A DNA stretch of 64,000 nt from Ottowia sp. SB7-C50. GTDB lineage: Bacteria; Pseudomonadota; Gammaproteobacteria; Burkholderiales; Burkholderiaceae_C. A model generated the notes under the pieces. It had not been told where the DNA came from and searched no databases. It saw only the letters and a list, made by a program, of their open reading frames with translations. The DNA is taken from NCBI RefSeq assembly GCF_033110285.1, contig NZ_CP136995.1, forward strand, positions 186,001-250,000, given 5' to 3'. This document shows positions 35,291-44,248 of this stretch, one piece after another. Each line of letters opens with the position of its first letter. Position 1 is the stretch's first letter. A program made the position numbers and the translations under genes.

Positions 35291-36217
35291 ATGGAACTGC
35301 GCCAGCTGCGCTACTTCGTCAAGGTCTGCGAAGCCGGCAGCATGGGTCGTGCCGCGCTCGATCTGGGGCTGGCGACCTCGGCGCTCAGCCAGCAGATCAG
35401 CCGGCTCGAAGGCGAACTGGCCACGCGCCTGCTGCAACGCCAAAGCACCGGCGTGGTGCCGACCGACGCGGGCCTCGCCTTTTTGCAGCAGGCGCAACTG
35501 ACGCTGCGCCACGCCGACGACGCCGTGCACGCGGCGCAGACGGCGCGGCTGTCGGGGCACGTCAGCATCGGCCTGGCGTCGACCACCGCGTCGGTGCTGG
35601 GCGTGCCCTTGATGCAGGCCATGGCCGCGCGCTACCCGGCGGTGCGGGTGCACCTGGTCGAGGCGCTGTCGGGCCACCTGACGACGATGCTCAACGCGCG
35701 CCAGCTCGACCTGGCGATCCTGTTTCGCGCCGACGCCGGGCGGCGCTGGAGCGTGACGCCGCTGCTGGATGAAAAGCTCTACGTCATCGGCGCCCCCGAT
35801 CTGCCCGGCATGCCGGCGGGCGCGCGCGTGCGGCTGAAGGCGTTGCGCGATCTGCCGCTGATCCTGCCCTCGCCCAGCCACGGCCTGCGCGCACTGACCG
35901 ATGCCGCCTTTGCGCGCCAGCGCATCACGCCGCGCGTGCAGGCTGAGGTCGACGGCCTCACGCTGCTGATGGACGCGGTGCGCGCGGGTCTCGGCGCCAC
36001 CATCCAGCCCGGCGCCGCCACGGCGCGTCTGCCCGCTGGCGCGGTGCGCAGCGTGCTGCTGGCCGATGCGCTGACGGCCCGCCGCAACCTGCTGGCCAGC
36101 CTGTCGGACGACGAACTCTCGCCCGCGGCCCTCGCCGCGCGCGTGGTGCTGGCCGACGTGGCGCGCGCGCTGGTGCGTGACGACCGCTGGGCTGGCGCCA
36201 GCCTTCACAAAAACTGA
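35291..36217 (+). CDS. LysR-family regulator, probably of the tcu genes
   Basis: A 308-residue LysR-type regulator. The winged helix-turn-helix is at the N-terminus (MELRQLRYFVKVCEAGSMGR, then TSALSQQISRLEGELATRLL), followed by the effector-binding domain (VSIGLASTTASVLGVPL). It lies 82 bases upstream of tcuA on the same strand. Because LysR proteins usually act on neighbours, it is the likely regulator of tricarballylate use. Confidence 0.9.
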   Translation: MELRQLRYFVKVCEAGSMGRAALDLGLATSALSQQISRLEGELATRLLQRQSTGVVPTDAGLAFLQQAQLTLRHADDAVHAAQTARLSGHVSIGLASTTASVLGVPLMQAMAARYPAVRVHLVEALSGHLTTMLNARQLDLAILFRADAGRRWSVTPLLDEKLYVIGAPDLPGMPAGARVRLKALRDLPLILPSPSHGLRALTDAAFARQRITPRVQAEVDGLTLLMDAVRAGLGATIQPGAATARLPAGAVRSVLLADALTARRNLLASLSDDELSPAALAARVVLADVARALVRDDRWAGASLHKN

Positions 36218-36299
36218 AGGCCCGTTGTCCGGCGACGCCTTGCCGCGCGGGCGCGCGCTGTCTACCATCGCGCCATCCAACAAAAACCCAGGAGACAAC

Positions 36300-37709
36300 G
36301 TGGTCGATGTGCTTGTCATCGGCGGCGGCAACGCCGCGCTGTGCGCCGCGCTGATGGCGCGCGAGGCCGGCGCCAGTGTGCTGCTGCTGGAAGCCGCGCC
36401 GCGCGAATGGCGCGGCGGCAACTCGGGCCACACGCGCAACCTGCGCTGCATGCACGACGCGCCACAGGACGTGCTGGTCGAGGCCTACCCTGAGGAAGAG
36501 TATTGGCAAGACCTGCTGAAAGTCACGGGCGGCCAGACCAACGAACACCTGGCACGGCTGGTGATTCGCGCGTCCAGCAGTTGCCGCGACTGGATGCGAA
36601 GCCATGGCGTGCACTTTCAGCCGCCGCTGTCGGGCGCGCTGCACGTGGCGCGTACCAACGCCTTCTTCATGGGTGGCGGCAAGGCGCTGGTCAATGCCTA
36701 TTACCGCAGCGCCGAAAAGCTGGGCGTGCAGATTCGCTACGAGGCGCCGGTGGATCGCATCGAGATCGAGGACGGCCGCTTCGTGGCCGCGCACGTCAAG
36801 GGCGAGCGCATCACCGCCAGAACCTGCGTGCTGGCCGCCGGCGGCTTCGAATCCAACCGCGACTGGCTGCGCGAAGCCTGGGGCCGCAACGAGCGCGGCG
36901 AGTGGCCGGCCGACAACTTCCTGATCCGCGGCACGCGCTTCAACCAGGGCGTGCTGCTGAAGCACCTGCTGGATGACCACGGCGCCGACCGCATTGGCGA
37001 TGCGACGCAGGCGCACATGGTGGCCATCGACGCGCGCGCGCCGCTGTACGACGGCGGCATCTGCACCCGCATCGACTGTGTGTCGCTGGGCGTGGTGGTC
37101 AACCGCGAAGCCCGGCGCTTCTACGACGAGGGCGAGGACTTCTGGCCCAAGCGCTACGCCATCTGGGGCCGCCTGGTGGCGCAGCAGCCGGGTCAGATCG
37201 CCTGGTCGATCATCGACGCCAAGGCCATCGGCCGCTTCATGCCGCCGGTGTTTCCGGGCGTGGTGGCGAACAGCCTGCCCGAGCTGGCGCGAAAGCTCGA
37301 ATTGGATGAAGCCACCTTCATGCACACGCTGAACAGCTACAACGCCGCCTGCGTGCCCGGCAGCTTCGACCACACGGCGCTGGACGACTGCCACACCGAA
37401 GGCGTGACGCCCGCCAAGACGCACTGGGCGCGCCCCATCGACACGGCGCCCTTCTACGCCTACGCCGTGCGGCCGGGCGTGACCTTCACCTACCTCGGCC
37501 TGCACACCGACGACACGGCGGCCGTGCGTTTCAACGACCAGCCCAGCGACAACCTGTTCGTCGCCGGCGAGATGATGGCCGGCAACGTGCTGGGCAAGGG
37601 CTACACCGCCGGCGTCGGCATGTCGATTGGCACGGCGTTTGGCCGCATTGCCGGCGTCAATGCGGCGCGGGCAGCTATGAATCAAGGAGCATTGCATGGC
37701 CTCGCTTGA
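36300..37709 (+). CDS. tcuA: FAD-dependent tricarballylate dehydrogenase
   Basis: TcuA oxidises tricarballylate to cis-aconitate. The 469-residue flavoprotein starts at GTG 36300 after an AGGAGA site and opens with the FAD-binding [20 protein letters not shown]. Further family segments are [51 protein letters not shown] and [20 protein letters not shown]. It overlaps tcuB by 14 bases. Confidence 0.92.
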   Translation: MVDVLVIGGGNAALCAALMAREAGASVLLLEAAPREWRGGNSGHTRNLRCMHDAPQDVLVEAYPEEEYWQDLLKVTGGQTNEHLARLVIRASSSCRDWMRSHGVHFQPPLSGALHVARTNAFFMGGGKALVNAYYRSAEKLGVQIRYEAPVDRIEIEDGRFVAAHVKGERITARTCVLAAGGFESNRDWLREAWGRNERGEWPADNFLIRGTRFNQGVLLKHLLDDHGADRIGDATQAHMVAIDARAPLYDGGICTRIDCVSLGVVVNREARRFYDEGEDFWPKRYAIWGRLVAQQPGQIAWSIIDAKAIGRFMPPVFPGVVANSLPELARKLELDEATFMHTLNSYNAACVPGSFDHTALDDCHTEGVTPAKTHWARPIDTAPFYAYAVRPGVTFTYLGLHTDDTAAVRFNDQPSDNLFVAGEMMAGNVLGKGYTAGVGMSIGTAFGRIAGVNAARAAMNQGALHGLA

Positions 37710-38868
37710 AGCCCTGACACGCGACGCGCGCGCGCTGGCCAACGGCGAAGTGGTGCTGACCGCGCCTGAAGCCGAGGTCGCGCGCCAGATGACCATCTGC
37801 AACGCCTGCCGCTATTGCGAAGGCTTTTGCGCCGTGTTCCCGGCCATGACGCGGCGGCTGGAATTCGGCAAGGCTGACGTGCACTTTCTGGCCAACCTGT
37901 GCCACAACTGCGGCGCCTGCCTGCACGCCTGCCAGTACGCGCCGCCGCACGAATTTGCCGTCAACGTGCCGCGCGCCATGGCCACGGTGCGCGGGCAGAC
38001 CTATGCCGACTACGCCTGGCCGCCAGCGCTGGGCGCGCTGTACCAGCGCAACGGCCTGGCGCTGTCGGTGGCGCTGGCTTTGGGGCTGGCGCTGTTCCTG
38101 GTGCTGGCGGTGCTGCTCAAGGGGCCGATCTGGGGCGCGGCGCAGGGGGCTGACTTTTACGCCATCTTTCCGCACAACCTGCTGGTCGGCCTGTTCGCGC
38201 CGGTGTTTCTGTTCGCGGTGCTGGCGCTCACGCTGGGCGTGCGGCGCTTTCTGCGCGAGGTGAATCCCGCCACCAGCGGCGCACCCGCCAGTGGCGACGC
38301 CGCCGCCGAGGCCGCGCACGACGTGCTGCGCCTGAAGTACCTGGACGGCGGCCACGGCGACGGCTGCCACGACGAGGACGACGCCTACACCCTGCGCCGC
38401 CGCCGCATGCACCACTTCACCTTCTACGGCTTTCTGCTGTGCTTTGCGGCCACCAGCCTGGCGACGGTCTACCACTACCTGTTCGGCTGGGCGGCGCCGT
38501 ACAACTTCCCGTCGCTGCCCAAGCTGCTCGGCGCCGTCGGTGGCGTCAGCATGGTGATTGGCACCGTGGGCCTGTGGCGCCTGAACCTGCGGCGGGACCC
38601 GCTGCAGGGCGACACCGCCCAGCGGCCGATGGACCGCGGCTTCATCGCGCTGCTGTTCCTGATCGCCCTGAGCGGCCTGCTGCTGTGGTGGGCGCGCGGC
38701 AGCGCCGCCATGGGGCTGATGCTGTGCCTGCACTTGGGCGCGGTGATGGCGCTGTTTGCGCTGATGCCCTACAGCAAGTTTGCCCACGGCTTCTTCCGCA
38801 GCGCGGCGCTGCTGCGCCACGCGGTCGAAAAACGCCAACCCAACCCGATCGGGCTGGGCGCCGATTGA
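37696..38868 (+). CDS. tcuB: Tricarballylate utilisation protein TcuB
   Basis: TcuB passes electrons from TcuA into the membrane. This 390-residue iron-sulfur membrane protein has two ferredoxin-like motifs near the N-terminus: [17 protein letters not shown] and [16 protein letters not shown]. Six or so helices follow, with His residues suited to heme or quinone contacts ([17 protein letters not shown]). It overlaps tcuA and is followed 25 bases later by a Bug receptor. Confidence 0.92.
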   Translation: MASLEALTRDARALANGEVVLTAPEAEVARQMTICNACRYCEGFCAVFPAMTRRLEFGKADVHFLANLCHNCGACLHACQYAPPHEFAVNVPRAMATVRGQTYADYAWPPALGALYQRNGLALSVALALGLALFLVLAVLLKGPIWGAAQGADFYAIFPHNLLVGLFAPVFLFAVLALTLGVRRFLREVNPATSGAPASGDAAAEAAHDVLRLKYLDGGHGDGCHDEDDAYTLRRRRMHHFTFYGFLLCFAATSLATVYHYLFGWAAPYNFPSLPKLLGAVGGVSMVIGTVGLWRLNLRRDPLQGDTAQRPMDRGFIALLFLIALSGLLLWWARGSAAMGLMLCLHLGAVMALFALMPYSKFAHGFFRSAALLRHAVEKRQPNPIGLGAD

Positions 38869-38893
38869 ATTCCACCTCAAGGAGACTTCCCCC

Positions 38894-39871
38894 ATGAACA
38901 AGCGACAACTGATCCGCAGCGCCACTGCCCTGGCCTGCGCCGCACTGGCCGCTGGCCTGGTGCAGGCGCAGGACTTTCCGCCCAAGAAGCCGGTCACGAT
39001 GGTGGTCGGCTTTGCCGCCGGCGGCGCGGCCGACGCCGCGGCGCGCCTGATCGCCAAGAAGCTGGGCGAGAACGTGGGCCAGACCGTGGTGGTCGACAAC
39101 AAGGGCGGCGCCGGCGGCAACATCGCGCACCAGTTCACCGCCAAGGGGCCGGCCGATGGCTCGCTGTTGCTGTTCGGCTCCATCGGTCCGCTGACCATCG
39201 CGCCGCACCTGATGAAAGTGGGCTACGACCCGTTCAAGGACCTGGCGCCGGTCTCGGGCGGCGTCAACTTCCCGAACGTGCTGGTGGTGCACAAGGGTGT
39301 GGGCGCCAAGACGCTGGCCGAGTTCGTCGCGCTGTCCAAGAAGCCAGGCGCCAAGGTCGAATTTGCCTCCACCGGCGCCGGTTCGGCCTCGCACCTGGCG
39401 GGCGAGCTGTTCAACCAGCAGGCCAAGATCGACATGGTGCACGTGCCCTACAAGGGCGGCGCGCCGGCGCTGCAGGATTTGCTGGGCGAGCGCATCGCGT
39501 CCTACTTTGCCGCGCCGCCCACCGCCATGCCGCACGTCGAGGCCGGCAAGCTGATTCCGCTGGCCACCACGGGCCCGAAGCGCCCGGCCTACCTGCCGAA
39601 CATTCCCACGGTGGCCGAGTCGGGCTACCCCGGCTTCGAGGCGCTCAACTGGTACGCCTTCGTCGCGCCCGGCAAGACGCCGGCGCCGATCCTCGACCGC
39701 TGGAACGTCGAGATCGTCAAGGTGCTGAACGACCCCGAAGTGAAGAAGGCACTCGAAGCCCACGGCCTGACGCCGCAGCCCACCACGCGTGCCGAGCTGA
39801 CCACCTTCATGAAGAAGGAAGACGCCAAGTGGTCGGCCATCGTGAAAGAACGCAACATCAAGGCGAACTGA
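38894..39871 (+). CDS. Bug/TctC-family receptor in the tcu cluster
   Basis: A 325-residue secreted receptor. It has a signal peptide ending LAAGLVQAQ, then KPVTMVVGFAAGGAADAAAR and VVVDNKGGAGGNIAHQF, the Bug hallmark regions, and HVPYKGGAPALQDLLGERI. A good AAGGAG site precedes ATG 38894. Its position after tcuAB makes tricarballylate, citrate or aconitate the likely ligand. The MFS permease TcuC of Salmonella is missing, and no membrane component of a Bug transporter is nearby. Confidence 0.88.
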   Translation: MNKRQLIRSATALACAALAAGLVQAQDFPPKKPVTMVVGFAAGGAADAAARLIAKKLGENVGQTVVVDNKGGAGGNIAHQFTAKGPADGSLLLFGSIGPLTIAPHLMKVGYDPFKDLAPVSGGVNFPNVLVVHKGVGAKTLAEFVALSKKPGAKVEFASTGAGSASHLAGELFNQQAKIDMVHVPYKGGAPALQDLLGERIASYFAAPPTAMPHVEAGKLIPLATTGPKRPAYLPNIPTVAESGYPGFEALNWYAFVAPGKTPAPILDRWNVEIVKVLNDPEVKKALEAHGLTPQPTTRAELTTFMKKEDAKWSAIVKERNIKAN

Positions 39872-39894
39872 CCGTCGGCTGAGTGATGCGTTAA

Positions 39895-39950
39895 ATAGGC
39901 TACCAGCGCTGATGGATGCGGCGCTGGCAGCTATGATTTAAGTAGCGATC
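39895..39950. repeat. Dispersed ATAGC/AAGCGC repeat copy (reverse)
   Basis: AAATAGGCTACCAGCGC followed by GGCGCTGGCAGCTATGATT and TAAGTAGC. It sits between the Bug receptor and the convergent 56-residue gene. Confidence 0.55.
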
Positions 39951-39952
39951 CG

Positions 39953-40123
39953 CTACTTCGGCCGCGCGCAATGCCCGCCGCTCACGGGCAGGCCCGAGCC
40001 GGCGGCGATGAGGGGCGGCTCCAGCCGCAGGTTGACCGGGGCCGAGGCGCGGTAGTCCCAGGCGATGAAGGCGAACAGCCCGATCCAGAAGATCCAGCGG
40101 CGCAGTGCGGTGATCGACAGCAT
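39953..40123 (-). CDS. 56-residue membrane protein following YeeE
   Basis: A very strong ribosome site (AAAGGAGG) overlaps the TAA stop of the YeeE gene, and ATG 40123 follows at ideal spacing, so this small gene is translated with YeeE. The protein has one helix (RRWIFWIGLFAFIAWDYRA) and a periplasmic-looking tail ending SGLPVSGGHCARPK with a single Cys. No family is recognised. Its place as third gene of a rhodanese-YeeE operon suggests a small accessory subunit in sulfur uptake; the Cys could take part in sulfur handling. That role is inferred. Confidence 0.75.
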   Translation of the reverse strand: MLSITALRRWIFWIGLFAFIAWDYRASAPVNLRLEPPLIAAGSGLPVSGGHCARPK

Positions 40124-40135
40124 GGCGCGCCTCCT

Positions 40136-41275
40136 TTAAAAGTCCAGCCGGCGGCGCACGCGCACGCCGATCAGGGTGCCCATGAAGGCCATCGGCACCC
40201 AGATCCAGCCGTGCAGGCTGCCGGTGCTGATGCCGCTGACCATGGCGCCCACGTTGCAGCCAAAGGCCAGGCGCGAGCTGTAGCCCAGCACGAAGCCGGC
40301 CAGCAGCCCGACCGCCCACTGCGCGCCGGTCAGCGGCCGCGCGTCCTGCGGGCGCTTGGGCGCTACCCACAGCGCGCCGGCCAGAATGCCGATGTTGGTG
40401 ATGCTGGTCACGTCCAGCAGCAGCGTCTGGTGCAGGCGCTCGGCGTGGCCGGGGTCGGACCAGAAGGCGTTGGCGGCGGGGTCGAACAGGCCCAGCGCCG
40501 TGGCCGCCTTGGCACCCCACAGGCCAAAGCCGTACACCACGCCCCACGGCTGCCCGGCAATCAGCAGGTTGAGCGCCGCAAACACGGCCATGGCCAGCGC
40601 GCCCCAGACCCAGCGCCGCGGCATGCTCCTGAAACTGAAGCGCTGGCCGCTCCACCGGCCGACGCCCACGGCCACCACGGCCAGCGCCGCCAGCGTGGCC
40701 ACCAGCGCGGTGCCCGCGCCCCATTGCTGCACCAGGCCCACCGGCTGCAGCGCGCCCAGCGCCAGCCAGCCGTTCAGGTGCACCGACCCGGCAAAGCTGC
40801 CCAGCGCGAACAGCGGCAGGATGGCCATGTTCAGCGGCACGCCCAGCCCCGCCTTGTACAGCGTGCCCGAGCCGCAGCCGTCCGAGATCTGCATCGCCAG
40901 CCCGAACACGAAAGCGCCCACCAGCAGGCTGACCGAGGGCGGCCCGAGCGCCGCCTGCGTCTCGGGGAAGTGCGCCAGCAGCGGCATCGACAGCGCCGCC
41001 AGCACCGCCAGCAGCAGGATCTGACCGTACACGCCCGACGGGTCTTTCTGCTCGATCAGGTGGCGCCAGCCGGTGGTGAAGCCGAAGCGCGCCGCCGCCA
41101 GCGCCCAGCCCAGCCCCACGCCCACCAGCAGCAGCAGCGCCTGGCGCGCCGACACCGTCCACAGCAGCCAGCCGAACAGCGCCAGCACCGCCACCGCGAT
41201 CGGCCAGCGCTTGGACCACACGCGCCGCGTGCGTGCCGCCGCCACGGTCAGGGGGGAATCGGCCAGCGTGTTCAT
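40136..41275 (-). CDS. YeeE/YedE (TsuA-like) sulfur-compound transporter
   Basis: A 379-residue membrane protein of the YeeE/YedE family; characterised members import thiosulfate. The family Cys residues are present in ISDGCGSGTLYKAG and SRLAFGCNVGAMVSGIS. Two repeated halves give about 9-10 helices. ATG 41275 overlaps the stop codon of the secreted rhodanese, so the two are tightly coupled. The pairing suggests extracytoplasmic sulfur transfer feeding the channel. Confidence 0.87.
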   Translation of the reverse strand: MNTLADSPLTVAAARTRRVWSKRWPIAVAVLALFGWLLWTVSARQALLLLVGVGLGWALAAARFGFTTGWRHLIEQKDPSGVYGQILLLAVLAALSMPLLAHFPETQAALGPPSVSLLVGAFVFGLAMQISDGCGSGTLYKAGLGVPLNMAILPLFALGSFAGSVHLNGWLALGALQPVGLVQQWGAGTALVATLAALAVVAVGVGRWSGQRFSFRSMPRRWVWGALAMAVFAALNLLIAGQPWGVVYGFGLWGAKAATALGLFDPAANAFWSDPGHAERLHQTLLLDVTSITNIGILAGALWVAPKRPQDARPLTGAQWAVGLLAGFVLGYSSRLAFGCNVGAMVSGISTGSLHGWIWVPMAFMGTLIGVRVRRRLDF

Positions 41276-42237
41276 GGCGTCTTGAAGGTGAGATTGCGTT
41301 GCGCCCAGGTCGCCAGCATGTGGCGCAGCTTGTCCAGCCGGGGCGGCTCGTTGGCCATGGGCAGCGGCTCGGGCGCCTGGCTCCAGTCGATGATGGAGCC
41401 GGGGTAGAGCTTGACGTTCTTTTCGCCCAGCAGCTCGGAGCGCACGAACCAGTCGGTGGCGCTCCAGTGTCCGGCGTTGCAGAAGGTCACCACTGTCTGG
41501 CCGGGCGCGGCGTGGGCGGCGTCGGCCTCGGCGGCCAAGCTCGCCTTGTCGAGCAGCACGGCGCTGCCCAGTTCGAAGTAGAGGTCGCTGTCCAGGTTGA
41601 CGGCGCCCGGCAGCGTGCCGCGCGCCTTGGCCGCGTCGTGCCCGACCTTGCCCTGAAAGAACGGCGCCGGCCTCGAATCGACCAGCACCGCCTGGCCGTT
41701 GCCCAGCAGCTGCCGCACTTCTGAGCGCGTGGCCAGCCACTGCGGGTTGAAGCGCGGTTGCCAGGCGCTGCGCGGCGCCACGGCCGGCTGGTTGCTGACC
41801 GGCAGCCCCGCCGCGCGCCACGCGTTCAGCCCGCCGTTCAGGATCGACAGCTCGCGCACGCCCAGGCTCTTGAGCGTCCAGTAGGCGCGCGCGGCGGTGG
41901 CAAAGTCGCTCGAATCGGTGCCGGTGTAGACCAGCACGGTGCGCTGCTCCGGCGTCAGCCCCAGCGACTGCACCAGCGCCGTCAGTTCGGGCAGCGGCGG
42001 CACCAGCCCGGGGTTGGTGGCCGGCCCGCGCCAGCGGCCGTAGGGCGCCGACACCGCGTCCGGCACGTGCTGCAGGGCGTAGGCCGCTTCCTCGCGGGTG
42101 TCGATGATGCGCACCTGCCCGGCGGCGCGCAGCGCCTGCAGTTCGGCCGGCGACACCAGCGGCGGCGCGGCCCAGCCAGGCGCCGCCAGCAGCAGGCCGC
42201 CCAGCCACAGAAGAAGAATCTTGATCGAACGCCGCAT
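41272..42237 (-). CDS. Secreted two-domain rhodanese (thiosulfate sulfurtransferase-like)
   Basis: A 321-residue protein with a signal peptide (KILLLWLGGLLLAAPGWAAP) and two rhodanese domains. The first, residues about 27-145, has VRIIDTREEAAYALQHVPDA but no Cys in its loop (VYTGTDSSDF). The second, about 165-290, carries the active-site Cys at residue 253 in TFCNAGHWSATDWF. This inactive-plus-active layout matches thiosulfate and mercaptopyruvate sulfurtransferases. Here it acts in the periplasm and precedes a YeeE transporter gene. Confidence 0.9.
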   Translation of the reverse strand: MRRSIKILLLWLGGLLLAAPGWAAPPLVSPAELQALRAAGQVRIIDTREEAAYALQHVPDAVSAPYGRWRGPATNPGLVPPLPELTALVQSLGLTPEQRTVLVYTGTDSSDFATAARAYWTLKSLGVRELSILNGGLNAWRAAGLPVSNQPAVAPRSAWQPRFNPQWLATRSEVRQLLGNGQAVLVDSRPAPFFQGKVGHDAAKARGTLPGAVNLDSDLYFELGSAVLLDKASLAAEADAAHAAPGQTVVTFCNAGHWSATDWFVRSELLGEKNVKLYPGSIIDWSQAPEPLPMANEPPRLDKLRHMLATWAQRNLTFKTP

Positions 42238-42330
42238 GGCCGCTGCCAGATAAGCAAAGCCTGATATTTTCGCCGCGCCCGCCCGCCCGCCTTAAGAAAA
42301 ATTCGTCAGATGCTTATGCAAGGATGAATG

Positions 42331-42376
42331 CTATGGTAAACATAGCTACGTGCGCTTGCTGGATCAGCGCAAGAGC
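42331..42376. repeat. Dispersed ATAGC/AAGCGC repeat copy
   Basis: CTATGGTAAACATAGCTACG and TGCGCTTGCTGGATCAGCGC followed by AAGAGC, in the gap between the rhodanese and M48 genes. Confidence 0.6.
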
Positions 42377-42395
42377 TGAATTCGGCCTGAAAAAC

Positions 42396-42530
42396 AGCCG
42401 GACGGAGAGGACGCAAAGATGCCGCAGAGGACGCAAAAAAAACCAAAAATTTCTTCTGGCTGTTCCTTTTGCGTCCTCTGCGAATCCTTTGCGTCCTCTG
42501 CGTCCGGTATTCGGTTTTGGTGCGTTTCGG
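42396..42530. repeat. Long hairpin element (GGACGCAAA type)
   Basis: Left arm starts CGGACGGAGAGGACGCAAAG; the right arm ends CTTTGCGTCCTCTGCGTCCG. The arms are about 40 bp and nearly complementary, and each holds two copies of a GCAGAGGACGCAAA-like unit. The loop is about 25 AT-rich bases. It shares design and motifs with 54668-54828. Apart from this and the dispersed repeat, 42238-42546 holds nothing recognisable. Confidence 0.8.
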
Positions 42531-42546
42531 TAGCCGACTGCGCCCC

Positions 42547-43368
42547 TCAGCGCCGCGCCCGCGCCTGTTCGTAGATCGGCATCACGCGCGGCATGGCGGC
42601 CTGCAGCGCGGCCATGCGGTTGCCGGCGTTGGGGTGGGTGGACAGGAAGCTCGGGCCGCCGCTGCCGCCGGCCTGCGCCATCTTTTCCCACAGCGTGATG
42701 GCGGCGCGCGGGTCGTAGCCGGCGCGCGCGGCCAGCTCCAGCCCGTACAGGTCGGCTTCGCTTTCCATGTTGCGCGAAAACGGCAGGTCCAGCGCCAGCT
42801 GCTTGCCCAGCCCGGCCAGCTGCACCGCGCCTTCGCCCACGCCCAGCAGCGCGCCGCCGAGGGCCAGCGCCACGTCGCCGGCGGCGCTTTGCGACATCTT
42901 CTCGCGCGTGTGCTCGCGCAACGCATGCGCCATCTCGTGGCCCATGATGGCGGCGATCTCGTCGTCGGTCAGCCGCAGCTTGCGCAGGATGCCGGTGTAG
43001 AAGGTGATCTTGCCGCCCGCCATGACGTGGGCGTTGATGGTGTCTTCGTCGATCAGCACCAGCTGCCACGGCCAGCGCGCGGCGTCGGGGCGGAACGCGG
43101 CCACCTGCGGCACCAGGCGCTGCATCACGGCGTTGACCCGGCTCCATTCGGCGCCGCTGGTCACCAGCTTGCCCTGGGCGCGCGCCTTCTGGTTCTGCTG
43201 GTCGTAATACTGCAGCGACTGCTGCACCACCTGCTCCTGCGACACCAGCAGCAATTGCGAGCGGCCACGGCCATCGGTGGCGACGCTGCCGCTGGTGGTG
43301 CTGGCGCAACCGGCGGCCAGCAAGGCGGCGGCGGCCAGGGCGGTGAAGGAAAAACGGCGTGGGGACAT
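42547..43368 (-). CDS. M48-family lipoprotein metalloprotease
   Basis: A 273-residue zinc protease. The lipoprotein signal ends LLAAGCAS. The zinc motif HEMAHALREH is at about residue 145, and the third ligand Glu lies in NMESEADLYGLELAARAGYD. The tail has STHPNAGNRMAAL, typical of the LoiP/YcaL-type quality-control proteases of the outer-membrane inner face. It is probably involved in degrading misfolded envelope proteins. It is transcribed alone. Confidence 0.9.
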   Translation of the reverse strand: MSPRRFSFTALAAAALLAAGCASTTSGSVATDGRGRSQLLLVSQEQVVQQSLQYYDQQNQKARAQGKLVTSGAEWSRVNAVMQRLVPQVAAFRPDAARWPWQLVLIDEDTINAHVMAGGKITFYTGILRKLRLTDDEIAAIMGHEMAHALREHTREKMSQSAAGDVALALGGALLGVGEGAVQLAGLGKQLALDLPFSRNMESEADLYGLELAARAGYDPRAAITLWEKMAQAGGSGGPSFLSTHPNAGNRMAALQAAMPRVMPIYEQARARR

Positions 43369-43752
43369 GGCGAAAATCTCCTCAAAGGGGCGTGTCGGCG
43401 TGTGACTGCGGGTGATTGTGCCCGCGCCCGGCCGCGCGCCACGTCGGACGACTTCGGCAGTCGCGCGGCGGCGTGCCGGCGGCTTTTTAGGGCATGAAAA
43501 GTGCCTTGTGCGCTGTCAGGACGCCGGATGATGCTATCAAATTGATATTTTTCACGAGCCAGGGCACGGCGCCGCCCGGCCGTTCCGACACCGCCTGGGC
43601 CGGATCGCCTACAGCCGGTGGCCGCTGGCCCGTCTACGCTGCACGTATCCCGAACGTTGACGATGGGTAAAGATCGGGCAGCGCGCCCCTCGCCGGCTTG
43701 ATCCGCGGCGTTGCCCCACCATCTGTCAGCCATGTTGTCCAAGGAGACCACC
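43369..43752. other. 384-base divergent gap
   Basis: Holds the upstream regions of the M48 protease gene and the small secreted protein gene. A weak dispersed-repeat fragment (GATGCTATCAAATTGATATT) lies at about 43528-43548, and a small palindrome GCCGGC/GCCGGC around 43475. No further gene was recognised. Confidence 0.4.
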
Positions 43753-44196
43753 ATGACACGCTCTGTTTCATTGCCCCGCGCTGCCGCCGCCCGTGCGGCG
43801 GCCGTGCTGGTGGCCGGCGCCCTGGGCTGGGGCCTGAGCGGCCTGGCCCGCCCGGTGGCGGCCCAGCCAGCGCCCGACCGCGGGCTGACCCCTTGGGCCA
43901 TGCAGCCCGTGCAGCTGTCCGACCGCGAACGCCGCCGCCTGCAGCGCGAGCAGCAGCGCCAGATGCAGCGCCAGCCGTGGGACCGCTACCAGCTCGACCG
44001 CTACCAGGGTCAGCGTGGCGGCCGCTACGGCAGCGACGGCCTGTGGGGGCGCGGCTCGGGCGAGCTGGGCGACGCGCCCGGTTACCGTGGCTACCGCGGC
44101 GGCTTCAACGGCTTCAGGGGCTACGGTTATCCGCAGCAGGGCATGGGCGAACTGGGCAGCCCGCCGCGCGGCCGGCCGGGCGGCAACGGGGCCTGA
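43753..44196 (+). CDS. Small secreted Gly/Arg/Gln-rich protein
   Basis: A 147-residue protein with a Sec signal peptide (VLVAGALGWGLSGLARPVAA) and a strong AAGGAGACC ribosome site. The mature part has a charged stretch rich in Arg and Gln (SDRERRRLQREQQRQMQRQ), then repeated R/Y/G segments such as DRYQLDRYQGQRGGRYG and GYRGYRGGFNGFRGYGYPQ. No family is recognised. It may be an unfolded periplasmic or surface protein. Confidence 0.72.
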   Translation: MTRSVSLPRAAAARAAAVLVAGALGWGLSGLARPVAAQPAPDRGLTPWAMQPVQLSDRERRRLQREQQRQMQRQPWDRYQLDRYQGQRGGRYGSDGLWGRGSGELGDAPGYRGYRGGFNGFRGYGYPQQGMGELGSPPRGRPGGNGA

Positions 44197-44223
44197 TCTT
44201 CACGCGCAGCCGCACCGACCCGC

Positions 44224-44247
44224 GCGGGCGCCCATGTGAGCGCCCGC
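44224..44247. terminator. Hairpin between convergent genes
   Basis: GCGGGCGC, an 8-base loop and GCGCCCGC form a perfect 8-bp stem directly beyond the uvrA stop. There is no clear T-run in either direction. Confidence 0.4.
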
Positions 44248-44248
44248 T

